The notes: generated from the sequence alone by a model not told the origin. Shown: positions 42,435-51,874, counted from the first letter of the stretch. The stretch is 64,000 nt of DNA from CAWAND01 sp963807065 (GCA_963807065.1 CAWDZQ010000001.1:349053-413052), one strand, 5' to 3'. Program-made: numbers and translations.

Positions 42435-43266
42435 TTGTGATCCCTATCGTGATGTCTGTCCCATTCAGGACGCGTTGGGAGGAGGATCCCTGGGAAGACC
42501 CCGCCCGCGCCATCCATGGCGCCGCAAGCACCCTCTGATACACAAAGGCTCCCAGGGATATGAAGGCAGTCGGTCCAGCACCGGGTGCACAACACCCACC
42601 AAGCCAGCCTGACGCCGTCGAGGCTCGGAGAGCATCCGAATAAAGGGAGAAGATTATCCGCCCAACTTGTGCCCTTATTCGAACCCATTTGAGCATACAA
42701 CAATTGAGACGGATTTGTATCCACAGGGCACGAGAAACGGATACACGAGGTTTTCAAGCCTTGGTTTTGGACAATCCTGAGCGGGCGTGTGGGATTTTCG
42801 CCCACATAATCTGATCAGATCAATCTGGCTGTAGGCCCGCGGTGGCCTTTTGGCTACATTGCCTCGCCTTTGCGGGCAATGGATTGGTCCCATGGGGCAC
42901 CTGGCGATCGGTTTTCTCCTGCCGAGGGGCATCGCCGAGCTTTGGAGTCTGTTCCAATTCCCGTCGTAGGCACCGTCCTACGCCTGAACCGTCGAGGCCG
43001 ACGGATTTTGGCGACGAGGCTACTGGTTACCCCTGCCAGCGCTGCAGTTCCGAAGCGCAGCCTGGATCTGGCACGCCGACCTGTGGGCCATCTTCCACTT
43101 TTTCAAGTGGTGGAGGATCCCGGTTGGTATGGTTGGGCCCTTGGGGGCGATGCGCACGAAGAACACTCCACAGGCGTGCCCTTGCACCCGGTCGTGCACG
43201 CCTTGGGCCTCGTAAAGGCCATCGTCCGTCTTTGGGGTGATTTGGGCCAACAGAGAATCAAAAGGC
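42435..43266. other. 830-bp stretch with one array-type repeat
   Basis: No gene that I can support. A shortened copy of the cassette-array repeat lies at 42660-42765. Confidence 0.4.
42660..42765 (-). repeat. attC-like repeat, shortened copy
   Basis: Read on the minus strand it carries the central GTTGTATGCTC element and ends GTTGGGC, which fits GTTRRRY. The 3' arm between these is shortened compared with the copies at 61-63 kb. Outlying copy, about 7 kb from the next. Confidence 0.5.
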
Positions 43267-43506
43267 TCAGCGGTGTTTGGCCTTGAAGTGCGTCACTCTG
43301 TGGATCCTGCCATCCCGATCGTACGTCGTCCACTCACCGACTTGCTGACCGTCTGCGAAGGTGCCTGAGCGCATTCGGGAGCTATCCTTGCGGAACCACT
43401 CCCAGTAGCCGCGGGGAACGCCGTCCTCCATCTGGCCCTTCGCCCGGACGCTCCCGTCCTTGTGGTACTCGATGTGAAGCCCGCCCCCCTGCCGTTTCTT
43501 GGGCAT
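43267..43506 (-). CDS. MORN-variant / YwqK-like protein
   Basis: 79 residues from ATG 43506, with AGGAG upstream. Repeated units of the form HIEYHKDGSVRAKGQMEDGVPRGYWEWFRKDS and RSGTFADGQQVGEWTTYDRDGRI are MORN-variant repeats (each about 23 residues, with G-x-x-x-G-x-W-x-x-Y/F). Similar proteins are annotated as YwqK antitoxins, but no partner toxin is visible here, so that annotation should not be taken over. Soluble. Confidence 0.75.
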   Translation of the reverse strand: MPKKRQGGGLHIEYHKDGSVRAKGQMEDGVPRGYWEWFRKDSSRMRSGTFADGQQVGEWTTYDRDGRIHRVTHFKAKHR

Positions 43507-43593
43507 GGTCACTCCTACCTCGCTCCCGGCGTTCCCACGGACACCCGGGGCGGCTGAGACGAATCCTGTTCCAACTCATCTCGGGTTGCACGG

Positions 43594-44148
43594 TTACAGA
43601 TTGCGGACGACCCGACACGGATTGCCGACAGCGACCACGTTGGCCGGTAGATCGCGCGTGACAACACTTCCAGCCCCGACCACCGTGTTCTCGGCAATGG
43701 TCACGCCAGGACAGATGATTGAGCCGCCACCCAGCCAAACACCGTCGCCGATCGAAACCGGGAGCGCATACTCAAGGCCGGACTTTCGGGTTTGAGCATC
43801 CACCGGATGGGTCGCAGTGTAGATGTGGACCCCAGGTGCAATCTGAACATCATCCCCGATCGTGATCAGATTGCAGTCGAGGAATATGCAGTCGTAGTTG
43901 ACAAAAGTCCGGTCGCCTACGGAGATGTTGAACCCATAATCGCAACGAAACACCGGTTTCACCACGGCTGCCTCGCCAAATCCCTGGAACAGTTCCGCCA
44001 GCAAGGTGCGGCGTTGGGTCTCAGCGTCTGCTCTGGAGGTGTTGAACTGCGCCAGGAGGTCTTCAGCGCGAATCAGGGCGGCAATCAGTTCGGGGTCGTT
44101 CGCCGTGTAGAACTCACCCGCAAGCATCTTCTCTTTCTCGGTTTTCAT
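43594..44148 (-). CDS. maa: Maltose/galactoside O-acetyltransferase-type sugar acetyltransferase
   Basis: 184 residues from ATG 44148. Opening KEKMLAGEFYTANDPELIAALIRAEDLLAQFN is the maltose acetyltransferase domain; then the left-handed beta-helix hexapeptide repeats with IGDDVQIAPGVHIYTATHPVDAQTR, where the His of THP is the catalytic base, and IGDGVWLGGGSIICPGVTIAENTVVGAGSVVTRDLP. It moves acetyl from acetyl-CoA to a sugar hydroxyl in the cytoplasm. The assignment to Maa rather than LacA or NodL is by overall resemblance. Confidence 0.9.
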   Translation of the reverse strand: MKTEKEKMLAGEFYTANDPELIAALIRAEDLLAQFNTSRADAETQRRTLLAELFQGFGEAAVVKPVFRCDYGFNISVGDRTFVNYDCIFLDCNLITIGDDVQIAPGVHIYTATHPVDAQTRKSGLEYALPVSIGDGVWLGGGSIICPGVTIAENTVVGAGSVVTRDLPANVVAVGNPCRVVRNL

Positions 44149-44727
44149 CACTTGGTACGGCCCCTCTCGCCCGAAGTAGCCAGGATATTTGGGAAGAACC
44201 GCCAATCAACTCGGCGACTTTCGGTGGACGATTCCGGGTATGCGGGCTTCATAGGCATGGCTTTTCTCCCTTGACGCCCGGCGCCCACCAAGACGAGCGT
44301 GCCAATGCCAGCCCAACGCGCTCCAAGGGCCATCGGGGCTCAAGGTTGTTCCGATTGAACCCGTGCACGGGCGCCCGCGGTTGATGGCGACCTTCTGAGC
44401 CAGATGCATGAACAAAGCGATGGCATCGTACCGCCCAAGCTGCTCTTGCGACGGGTATGTCTCTCTGCCGTTGGCCGCATAACGGTCTATCCGCCGGAAA
44501 CCAAGGGCATGGCCATGGCATGGGCGGCTGTCCGGCATCCTACTCCGTGCTCAGCCGGGTGTGGGCGTCCCTCAGGCCTCAGCTTCTTGAGGCGGAGCTG
44601 CCTCAATACGGAGTGTCTGACACCCGATGGGCGTTCCGACGCCCCCCGTGTGCGGCCAGCTCTGCCCACCTGATTTCGGTGTCCACGCATCCAACATCAA
44701 GCGATCTGGCGGGGTGGAAACCTCGCC
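44149..44727. other. 580-bp stretch without a confident gene
   Basis: A GCGTTGGGC motif near 44310 on the minus strand matches the 3' end of the array repeats, but the other arm is not visible. Nothing else was recognised. Confidence 0.35.
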
Positions 44728-45534
44728 CTAGCGTTTCGTGAATGAGGTGGCTTGTGTTGCGGCGAAGATTCGGGTGGTCCGGCTGATGAACAGGTAGTAG
44801 ATCGCCAGCAGCCCGCTGTAAGTGACAACGGCTGTGTAAACCATCAGGCCGAGCCTGGCCTCGGGCGCTACCGTCGGCAGCCGGGTCACGAAAGGCACAA
44901 ACAAGACCACATCGTAAGCGAGGAATCCAGCCAACTGGCCAGCGGCGTTCACCCAGCTCGGCCGGACCACAGCATACACGAAGTACATCGCCGCTCCGAG
45001 GAACATCGCGCCAATCACCAGTGAAAGATCCGGCGAAATCTTCCACGGGATGGTGTTCGGGACCTTGAGTAACAGTTTCCCGCTAACGATCAGGAGTGCC
45101 ACGATGAAGAAGACAAATGACCAGCGGACCAACGGGGGCATGGGCACCGTTTCGTCCATAGGTATACGCACGGTCCATAACAAAAGGCCCAGACCAAAGG
45201 CCACTCCGAACAAGCAGGCCACACCGTAAATGGTCATTCGGGGTGTGCCGGAATTGCTGACCAAAAGGAATGAAATGATAGACAAGGGAAGAAGGATGGT
45301 GGCGTAGTCGATACCGATGCCGGCCAATGCGCCGTAGTTCCCGGTTGCCGTGGCCCAGAGGGTTGAAGCTGCCGCAGCCGCAAAGATGGATGAGACGAAG
45401 ATGTAGGTCAGGGGTGTTGTGCCCTCGAAGGGCCACAAATTGACGGCGAGCGGCCACTGCAGGAAAAAAGCGATGGCAAAGACGAATTGGATTGCACAGA
45501 TGAGGAACAATGCATAGCGTGCAGGACGAAGCAT
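44728..45534 (-). CDS. Multi-helix membrane protein
   Basis: 268 residues from ATG 45534, with seven to eight hydrophobic helices (YALFLICAIQFVFAIAFFLQW, YIFVSSIFAAAAASTLWATA, GIDYATILLPLSIISFLLV, WSFVFFIVALLIVSGKLLL and others). There are no clear transporter or enzyme motifs. Regular helix spacing and lack of a signal peptide suggest a polytopic inner-membrane protein of unknown function. The start was set at MLRPARYALF; an upstream in-frame codon at 45576 gives a basic extension with no ribosome site. Confidence 0.7.
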   Translation of the reverse strand: MLRPARYALFLICAIQFVFAIAFFLQWPLAVNLWPFEGTTPLTYIFVSSIFAAAAASTLWATATGNYGALAGIGIDYATILLPLSIISFLLVSNSGTPRMTIYGVACLFGVAFGLGLLLWTVRIPMDETVPMPPLVRWSFVFFIVALLIVSGKLLLKVPNTIPWKISPDLSLVIGAMFLGAAMYFVYAVVRPSWVNAAGQLAGFLAYDVVLFVPFVTRLPTVAPEARLGLMVYTAVVTYSGLLAIYYLFISRTTRIFAATQATSFTKR

Positions 45535-45999
45535 GACGACCCTCCCTCTAGCTGGATGCCGTCTATCTTCTTCCAATTATCCTGCTCAGTCAAGAAGTGA
45601 GAGCGCCCCTGCGGGCTCACCCCGTCATGCGGACCAAGCCCCCCGGCCCATCCCGCGTGCTTAGACGGGTCCGCCGTAACCCTTCAACTGAACTGACTTG
45701 GGTGATTCACCTTTTCGCCCTCGCCGTCCGGCCCGTGGGCCTATTTATCGGACAGCGGGCCGAGCCAGGCTTGAAGCACCGATCGGGTCGTTTCGGGCAT
45801 GGTCACTGCCTTCTCAAGATTGACTTCCAAGAGTTGCGCTTGACTGCGCCCCTGCTGAGCGGTCCGATCAACATCCCCAAGGGGCGCACCGCTGCCTTAA
45901 CCAGGCCAAACGGTATCGGCCCGACCCTGGATGAGACGAATTGCCATGGGGGAAGGTTGTGTCGCATCCCAAATCACTTGCTGCAGAACTCGGCCCACA
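45535..45999. other. 465-bp stretch with a possible gene remnant
   Basis: On the minus strand at about 45743-45805 a short frame MPETTRSVLQAWLGPLSDK ends in a stop. It resembles the first residues of a small SnoaL-like protein. Otherwise nothing. Confidence 0.3.
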
Positions 46000-46377
46000 C
46001 TAATCGGTATCGTACTCGATATGAAGAATGTTCAGCTCTCTCGCGTCCTGATCGCGCTTTGATCGGCCGGTCAGGCCGATGAAGACTTCGCTGTTGTTCG
46101 AACCCTCAACCTCTTCCGGTCCCACGTAGGTCAGGATGTCCGGGTGATGACAAGTTACCAGCCAACCGGAATCCTCCAGGAGCTTGATGACGTCGAAATC
46201 CCCGGCTGGAGTTCCCGCGGTCACAGGTCCCCATTCTTTCATCAACTCAACCGCCTGTCGTCCAAGATCAGCTTTTGGCTGCTTGAGGATGACGACCGTA
46301 CCTCGGCCGAACAGCACCCATGGGTGCAATTCGCTTGAGTTGATCCTGCGCCAGATGTCAACCAAGGGAATCGACAT
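46000..46377 (-). CDS. Conserved small protein of unknown function
   Basis: 125 residues from ATG 46377, AAGGATG upstream. The word order IWRRINSSELHPWVLFGRGTVVILKQPKADLGRQAVELMKEWGPVTAGTPAGDFDVIKL and TCHHPDILTYVGPEE, ending SKRDQDARELNILHIEYDTD, looks highly conserved and is familiar from unnamed bacterial proteins. No function is known to me. No membrane helix. Confidence 0.65.
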   Translation of the reverse strand: MSIPLVDIWRRINSSELHPWVLFGRGTVVILKQPKADLGRQAVELMKEWGPVTAGTPAGDFDVIKLLEDSGWLVTCHHPDILTYVGPEEVEGSNNSEVFIGLTGRSKRDQDARELNILHIEYDTD

Positions 46378-46637
46378 GTCGATACATCCTTAGTCTTCGC
46401 CTGAACGCCGGAAGAATTGGCCGGGGTGCATCTGCGACTGTGTCCCGGAACTCGTTCAGGCGGAAGGTGAGCTGGCCAACGTCAGGCAAAGCCGTGGAGA
46501 TGACCTGGCGCATGCTCCTTGGATAGGCTGGGAAAGTCCTCACTCCAGCGTGCGCCTTGCGTGGCCCGTGCCAGCAGGTAGCCCACGGACCTGCGGCCCA
46601 TCCGCGATCCTGCCCGTTGTTCATCGGCAGGATTCCA

Positions 46638-47042
46638 TCAACCATCATCGCCGGCGGGCTGGATGAGATCCCAGAGGTTGCCGTAGAGATCCTTGAAGAC
46701 GGCAACCGTCCCATAGTCCGCACGCTTCGGCTCGCGGACGAATTCAATACCCTGCGCACGCATCCTGGCATAATCCCGGTCGAAATCGTCGGTGCTGAGG
46801 AACAGAAACACTCGGTGACCGGTCTGGTTTCCGATGAACGAGGCTTGATCCGGTGTGGTGGCGAGGGCAAGCAAAAGGCTGGTGCCCACCGATCCCGGAG
46901 GCGAAACCAAGACCCAACGCTTGTCCTGTTCGGGCTGGTAAGTGTCCTCGACAAGCGTGAAGCCAAGTTTCTTGCAGAAGAAGCTGATCGCCTCATCGTA
47001 ATCCCTCACCACCAGTGCGACATGAAGTAGGGATTGGTTCAC
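46638..47042 (-). CDS. VOC family protein
   Basis: 134 residues from GTG 47042. First module LHVALVVRDYDEAISFFCKKLGFTLVEDT; second module EFVREPKRADYGTVAVFKDLYGNLWDLIQP, with His in LHVALVV, the Asn-Leu-Trp-Asp-Leu ending and a possible metal site of the vicinal oxygen chelate fold. This is the branch close to fosfomycin/glyoxalase-type proteins with TYQPEQDKRWVLVSPPGS, which I also recall from other VOC proteins. Substrate unknown. Confidence 0.88.
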   Translation of the reverse strand: MNQSLLHVALVVRDYDEAISFFCKKLGFTLVEDTYQPEQDKRWVLVSPPGSVGTSLLLALATTPDQASFIGNQTGHRVFLFLSTDDFDRDYARMRAQGIEFVREPKRADYGTVAVFKDLYGNLWDLIQPAGDDG

Positions 47043-47889
47043 TCAGGCTGCCCTCCAAACCGGTTGATCCCGGAATGCCTCTCTTTGTGGATCTTTGGCG
47101 CACAACACCCATATTCAGTCGCGGGCCAGCTGAATGGCCCTCCGTTTCAACCGGTCTTTTAACGCATCACCTGGTTTCTCATCTCACTCAGTCTGCACAA
47201 CTCAAGACACACTGCGTCGATGGCGAATCATAACGACGCCCGTGGGAAGAGGTGATGCCCCCTCCAATGTGAAGTTGGGGCGCGTTCCCTCCGAAAACAG
47301 GCGCATGGATTACACCGTCGAGCGAAATGAATTCTGCGACGATAAATTCTCGCATGATTTTTCTCCTCTTGCGGATGGTTGGGAGATGGTCGCAGCCGGA
47401 CGCCATCGAACTGCAATATGAGGTGATCTTCGGGAAAATCCGCCGTGCCTGCTGGCCGCAGCTTGGATGGGTCGTACCAGATCCTCAACAATCACGGCGG
47501 CCTTGCCCGGCATGTTCAGCCCATGTCCTGGCAATGTGGGTCGAAGGACTATTGGCCCGGATTTCAAGGCACCTCGCTGTCAAACTGGATCAGGCCCAGG
47601 AGCCTCGGGATCCCCCGACAGGCGAACGTTGCGGGCGCACGACCCGGCACCGAAGCCCAGATTTTCCCGGTCCGCAATGCCATATGGACGGAGCTGGGGG
47701 CACGTGGTCGGGCAAACCATGCCGAGATCCCCTTTTGCATCAGCTCACACAAGCCGGGCTTAGGGCAGCAAGGCGCACAGCGCACCCCGGTTGTCCCCCG
47801 CAGGCGCATCCAGGTCCAAATCCAGCCTGAGCGGAACCAGGGCCGCATCCCTGGCCTTTGGCATGCAAACTTTGCTCGTCAGGAATGTT
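47043..47889. other. 850-bp stretch with a dihydrofolate-reductase-family fragment
   Basis: Apart from the 47188-47355 fragment, no supported gene. No array repeat was seen. Confidence 0.4.
47188..47355 (-). pseudogene. Dihydrofolate-reductase-like (RibD-C) N-terminal fragment
   Basis: The frame starts MREFIVAEFISLDGVIHAP after a good ribosome site (AGGAG) at ATG 47355. That opening is the hallmark of dihydrofolate reductase-family proteins of the YwjB/RibD C-terminal type, which are about 180-200 residues long. After 20 residues the likeness is lost and a stop follows at 47188. The body of the gene is missing, so this is a truncated leftover. Confidence 0.55.
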
Positions 47890-48669
47890 TCAACCCGATT
47901 GGTTGCCCGCCCGCTGCAGGTGACGACCAAAGAAGCGCTCCCAGCTCTCATGTTCGAATGCAGGTATGGCAGTGTGACCACCGCGATTCGCGTGCAAGGT
48001 CTTCTCGTGAGAGCCGATTGCGTCGAAAAGCACCATGGCTGCTTTTCGGGGAACGAGCTCATCCTCCAGTTGAAGGACAAACTCAACCGGAACCTCCACC
48101 CGATTTGCCGCATCAACCAGGTCCTGGCCGCTCGGCACCAGACCGATGAGTCCGATGACCGCCGCCTTGATCCTTGGCTCTGTGGCGACGAGGGGAACGC
48201 CAATGGCGCCACCCATGGAGACACCCAAGTACCCCACCGGCACGTCATCACCAGTCATCTCGAGGGTCTGGACCGCATCGAGAGCCGATTGCCATTCAGG
48301 AACCGCGATTCGGGCGAGTTCTGCGTTGTGCTCAGCAACAACCTGGCCGAAGGGCTCGCCTTGCGTGGCAAGCCGTCTCAGCTCTTCGACGAATTCCTGA
48401 TCTTGTTTGGAGGGGACCCGATCGCCGTGACCCGGCGCGTCGATGGCCACGACTAAGAATCTCAAGGCAGAGGCATATTTGTGGGCGCGCATTGCGATCC
48501 CGGGGAAGCGCTTGTGCTGCCCGCCGCCGTGGCCCATGAGCACGATAGGGCGACCACGGGGAGCGTCAACCGGCGACCAGATCGAGCCGGGAACTCGCTG
48601 CCCGCCAACTTCCAGTTCGAAGAGTCGCTCTTGCACCCCACCGGCCGTCGTCTCATGCGTGAAGTTCAC
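47890..48669 (-). CDS. Alpha/beta hydrolase (dienelactone hydrolase-like)
   Basis: 259 residues from GTG 48669 with AGGA upstream. Strands and motifs are clear: PIVLMGHGGGQHKR gives the oxyanion-hole region, FLVVAIDAPGHGDR follows, nucleophile elbow GVSMGGA (Ser in the GxSxG motif), Asp in LEDELVP, and His in GGHTAIP. The catalytic triad looks complete. It probably hydrolyses an ester or dienelactone-like substrate. An N-terminal part upstream of the GTG has no ribosome site. Confidence 0.85.
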   Translation of the reverse strand: MNFTHETTAGGVQERLFELEVGGQRVPGSIWSPVDAPRGRPIVLMGHGGGQHKRFPGIAMRAHKYASALRFLVVAIDAPGHGDRVPSKQDQEFVEELRRLATQGEPFGQVVAEHNAELARIAVPEWQSALDAVQTLEMTGDDVPVGYLGVSMGGAIGVPLVATEPRIKAAVIGLIGLVPSGQDLVDAANRVEVPVEFVLQLEDELVPRKAAMVLFDAIGSHEKTLHANRGGHTAIPAFEHESWERFFGRHLQRAGNQSG

Positions 48670-48878
48670 AATTGATGTCCTGGGTTGATCGCCGATCTGA
48701 AGCCAAACGCCGGTTCGGTTACGGGCCAATGCCCACCAGCTTTGAGGTCCCATGATCCATGCGCGTTTCGGTCACAGTCAATCATATTTTCGCCTTTAGA
48801 CCGTGACGAGCATCCACGCAGCGGCCGCGGTTCATCCCACATTATCTGTCCAAACCAGCCAGATTTTGCTCGCCGTTG

Positions 48879-49322
48879 CTATTCGCGGCTGGCAGACACG
48901 AGCGCTTCAATGTCCCTCACATGGTCATTGCGGTGGAGAGCCCGATTAAAACGGAAATGTGTTGGGCCCGCCACGATCTCCTTAATCAGGTCGGGGGCGG
49001 TCGCTGCAATCTCGGCATCGGTTTCCTCGGCGGAAGCGAGGCAGAGCTTGATTGCCACTCTGGGGTCGATCGCATGACACAACGGTTTAAGCGCCTCGTT
49101 GATGAGTTCAGAATCGGTAGGCGACTCATCAAGGCCAATCCGTTTCCATCTCCGAAGCAAGACGAGGACTCGTTGATCCCACCAGGTCATGTGAGCGAAC
49201 AGCGCGCCCACGGTCCAGTCGTAGGATGTACGCAACCTTAGGTCATCGTCCGTCAAGCTGCTCGCCAACTCAGACAACCGAGCCCTTGAGGCCGTGTTCT
49301 GTTCTAAGAATTGGTTCGCCAT
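48879..49322 (-). CDS. DinB-like / maleylpyruvate isomerase-type protein
   Basis: 147 residues from ATG 49322. LRLRTSYDWTVGALFAHMTWWDQRVLVLLRRW places Trp and His in helix 2 as in the DinB-like TIGR03083/maleylpyruvate isomerase group, and RALHRNDHVRDIEAL carries the later His pair. Probably a four-helix bundle with a divalent metal and thiol-dependent transferase activity. The second of three DinB-like genes in the window. Confidence 0.8.
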   Translation of the reverse strand: MANQFLEQNTASRARLSELASSLTDDDLRLRTSYDWTVGALFAHMTWWDQRVLVLLRRWKRIGLDESPTDSELINEALKPLCHAIDPRVAIKLCLASAEETDAEIAATAPDLIKEIVAGPTHFRFNRALHRNDHVRDIEALVSASRE

Positions 49323-49769
49323 GTGGTTAGTGCTCCTGAAATCTCAAGTTCAAGAAAGTACAGCCCGGCCATCAGTTGTCGGCTACGCCCGTGCAGGAAA
49401 GCGGAAGACGGTCGATCTATTGGCTGAGCCACTCGATCCAGTTGGCCGAGAATGGGATGGCATCTCTGCGTTCGGGTTCCAACATGAAGGTCCGCCAGAG
49501 AGCTTGGGCGATTTCTCCTGACGCTGATACGTTCCGGTCAACCAAGCCCTTGGAGGGATAGGCCCTGCGCTTGTTAGGGGGGAATCAGTCAAGGCATCCC
49601 CTTCTAACGCCTCTCGAGCATACAACATCCTCTTCAAACCCACCAAGGATTCCTGGCGAAGCAAACCGCCATCTCGGTCCGAACCGGCGAGAAGTTCGCC
49701 CCCTTGTGTGTTTGGCAAACCGCCAAGAAGTCTGTTTGTGATCCAAATCGTGTTGCAGCGGGCCCCGGA
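49323..49769. other. Intergenic region with one array repeat
   Basis: 450 bp. It contains the shortened attC-like copy at 49602-49700; no gene supported. Confidence 0.4.
49602..49700 (-). repeat. attC-like repeat, deleted form
   Basis: 99 bp. On the minus strand: GGCGAAC, then TTCTCGCCGG-TTCGGACCG (5' arm as in full copies), central GTTGTATGCTCG, and then directly GGCGTTAGAA. The 3' arm between the centre and the terminal GTT is deleted. It follows the TetR gene stop by about 70 bp. Confidence 0.6.
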
Positions 49770-50330
49770 TCAGGCTCGTCTCCCTGTGAGGAAGAGATCA
49801 ATATGCGCCCTGGAATCAATGCTCGGAACGAGCAGGTTGAGATTAGCTCGTCGGAACATCTGACTGACCATGATCGGACCAATCAGGGCACTTAGGCAAT
49901 GCAGCGGGGACTCTTCCTTGAGCAGCGCCTGTGTTTGGTACGCTTGTATGATCCCCAACATAGTCTGAACATTTCTCCATGGAGCATTGAACGCACCCTG
50001 AAGATCTGGATTGCGCGGCGCTTCAATCAGGATGATGGGGATAATGTTCCCGTGGAGCTCATTGGTTTCCTTGTAGGCTTCCACGATCGCCAGCAGGTCG
50101 GATTCGAGGTCGCCGCTATAAACGAGCTTGCTCAATGGCGTATCGGAAAGCCTGTGATTGAGGGCCATTTCGAACAATCCGGCCTTGCTCCCGAATCTAC
50201 GGAAGAGGGTGACCTCATTCACACCAGCGGCCTTGGCGATCTTCAGTGTCGTTGCGCCCTCGTAGCCGCGTGAAACCAACAAGTCGAGCGCTGCGTCGAA
50301 TATCCTTGTTTCATCGATGATCTTTGGCAT
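49770..50330 (-). CDS. TetR/AcrR family regulator
   Basis: 186 residues from ATG 50330. N-terminal helix-turn-helix: DETRIFDAALDLLVSRGYEGATTLKIAKAAGVNEVTLFRRFGSKAGLFEMALNH, standard for TetR. The C-terminal ligand-binding half is not assignable. It is divergent from the nitroreductase gene at 50444, and the 113-bp space between holds a palindrome over a promoter, so it probably represses that gene and itself in response to a small molecule such as a nitro compound or quinone. Confidence 0.92.
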   Translation of the reverse strand: MPKIIDETRIFDAALDLLVSRGYEGATTLKIAKAAGVNEVTLFRRFGSKAGLFEMALNHRLSDTPLSKLVYSGDLESDLLAIVEAYKETNELHGNIIPIILIEAPRNPDLQGAFNAPWRNVQTMLGIIQAYQTQALLKEESPLHCLSALIGPIMVSQMFRRANLNLLVPSIDSRAHIDLFLTGRRA

Positions 50331-50362
50331 CCGAATCCCTTTGTGACCCGATAATAACATAA

Positions 50363-50378
50363 GCAAGTATTGACTTGC
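50363..50378. promoter_or_regulatory. TetR operator palindrome
   Basis: GCAAGT-ATTG-ACTTGC, a perfect 6+6 inverted repeat in the divergent gap. It overlaps the -35 box of the plus-strand promoter, so binding would block transcription. Confidence 0.6.
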
Positions 50379-50398
50379 AATAGAAATCGGGCTAAGCT
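50370..50398 (+). promoter_or_regulatory. Promoter of the membrane nitroreductase gene
   Basis: TTGACT at 50370-50375 and TAAGCT at 50393-50398 with 17 bp between. It overlaps the operator palindrome and lies 46 bp before ATG 50444. Confidence 0.5.
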
Positions 50399-50443
50399 GA
50401 TTGCAAGCATGAAGTTGCCTACAGAAGGGCGGCAGAAGACAGT

Positions 50444-51694
50444 ATGACGAACCAAGGCTTGTCAAACCGAAGCACGAGCGCTCCCCATGCTCAGCGCCTT
50501 ACGCCCAACGAGAAGGCCGTCCTCGACAGCGTAAGCTTGCCCATATTGAAGAGCCTCCTTACCAGCCTTTGGCGCGTAAAGCTTCGGCTTCAATTCACCG
50601 GCTGGCTGCAGTACATGCCCTCTGCGATCCTGAGCCTTGTCTTGTTCTTCGTAGCCGGTGTCGCCGGCCTGCTCGGGGCAAGCCAGGTTCGAGAGGCCTT
50701 TGTTGTCGGCGGTATTCTTGGGCTGGCGGTCTTCCTCTTCGACTTGGTCACCGTGAAGTTTCGCATGCGTTTCCATGAGCGGCTCCCCAAACGCAACGAC
50801 GACCTGGGACCATTCGATTTGTTGAGGGCAAGACGATCCTGCCGCTCCTTCCAGACTCGGAAACTGACCTCAGTTGACCGCAGCGAACTCATGGATCGCG
50901 TGCGTCTTCACACCAGCGAGCCCTTGATTGGCGAAGCTCCAATAAGGCTCGAATATGTCTCTGCCCCACTAACGGTTTGGCCGACGGTCAACGCCACCGA
51001 GTTCCTCGTAGCGATAGCTCCAAAGAAGTACAACCGCCTGGCCGTCATCGACGTGGGCCGAAGCCTGCAGAAAGTTGTTGTGGATGCGACGCGCATGGGG
51101 TTAGGGACATGTTGGATCGGGCCGGGCGCAGATCAAACCAGCGTCGCCCGGTGCTTGGGTGACCGTTTCAACCCGAAAGAGGACCACATCATCTGCGTGT
51201 GCGCCGTCGGATACAGGTCGTGGTATCTACCCCTGTTTCTGCGGATCTTCAATCTTCAGTTTCACCGCCGGCTGCCGCTTTCCTCGCTCTTCTTCGCCGA
51301 TCCGCAAATGCAGCAGTCCCTGGATCTTGAAGCGTATCCCTTCAGTCGATTTGGGCGAACTTTTGAGGTATGTCAGTGGTCCCCATCATCCTACAATGGA
51401 CAAACGACGCGGTGCGTCGCCGTGATGGATAGACATGCCGGCGATGGCGCCAGGCGAGAAGAGAACAAGCCCCACCTATCCAGGTTTGACTTCTATGCCG
51501 TGACCGAGTCGCGTTACTACGCGGCTGTGGCGGTGGGTATTTGGTGCGCAGATTGGGAATTGGGATGCGAGGCGTTGGGAATCTCTGGGCACATGGCTTC
51601 GCTCTCAGCTCAACAGAGAAGTGTTCAGACCGACCAGGCATCCCCCCAAGTGCCAAGATACGACGTGAGCTGGGTGTTGGACGAGAATCTCTAG
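50444..51694 (+). CDS. Membrane-anchored nitroreductase-like protein
   Basis: 416 residues. Two N-terminal helices (YMPSAILSLVLFFVAGVAGLL and EAFVVGGILGLAVFLFDLVTV) anchor a cytoplasmic nitroreductase-like domain: LRARRSCRSFQTRKL is the FMN-phosphate Arg/Ser region, VVVDATRMGLGTCWIGPGAD and EDHIICVCAVGYRSWYLP follow. It resembles the putative TM1586-type nitroreductase family. The last 90 residues (ESRYYAAVAVGIWCADWELGCEALG) are unassigned. Divergent TetR and its operator suggest inducible reduction of a xenobiotic or quinone. GAAGGG precedes ATG. Confidence 0.8.
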   Translation: MTNQGLSNRSTSAPHAQRLTPNEKAVLDSVSLPILKSLLTSLWRVKLRLQFTGWLQYMPSAILSLVLFFVAGVAGLLGASQVREAFVVGGILGLAVFLFDLVTVKFRMRFHERLPKRNDDLGPFDLLRARRSCRSFQTRKLTSVDRSELMDRVRLHTSEPLIGEAPIRLEYVSAPLTVWPTVNATEFLVAIAPKKYNRLAVIDVGRSLQKVVVDATRMGLGTCWIGPGADQTSVARCLGDRFNPKEDHIICVCAVGYRSWYLPLFLRIFNLQFHRRLPLSSLFFADPQMQQSLDLEAYPFSRFGRTFEVCQWSPSSYNGQTTRCVAVMDRHAGDGARREENKPHLSRFDFYAVTESRYYAAVAVGIWCADWELGCEALGISGHMASLSAQQRSVQTDQASPQVPRYDVSWVLDENL

Positions 51695-51874
51695 AAGCGA
51701 GACACCGCCCGGGTCTTGTTGACGGTGCCAGGATGGACGAGATGGTTCGCGCTCGCGGCGACCCTATCCGGCCCCACGCGAACTCTGTTCAAGGCCAACC
51801 CTGGCGGTGCACCACTTGGTTAGCTGGGCGAGCAGTCCTTGCCCACAAACCTGCCTGAGCAACCTGCGTCCGAA

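Noticed and set aside
43267..43506. YwqK-type antitoxin of a toxin-antitoxin pair
   Set aside because: The MORN-variant repeats are clear, but no toxin-like gene is adjacent. The antitoxin label is not supported here.
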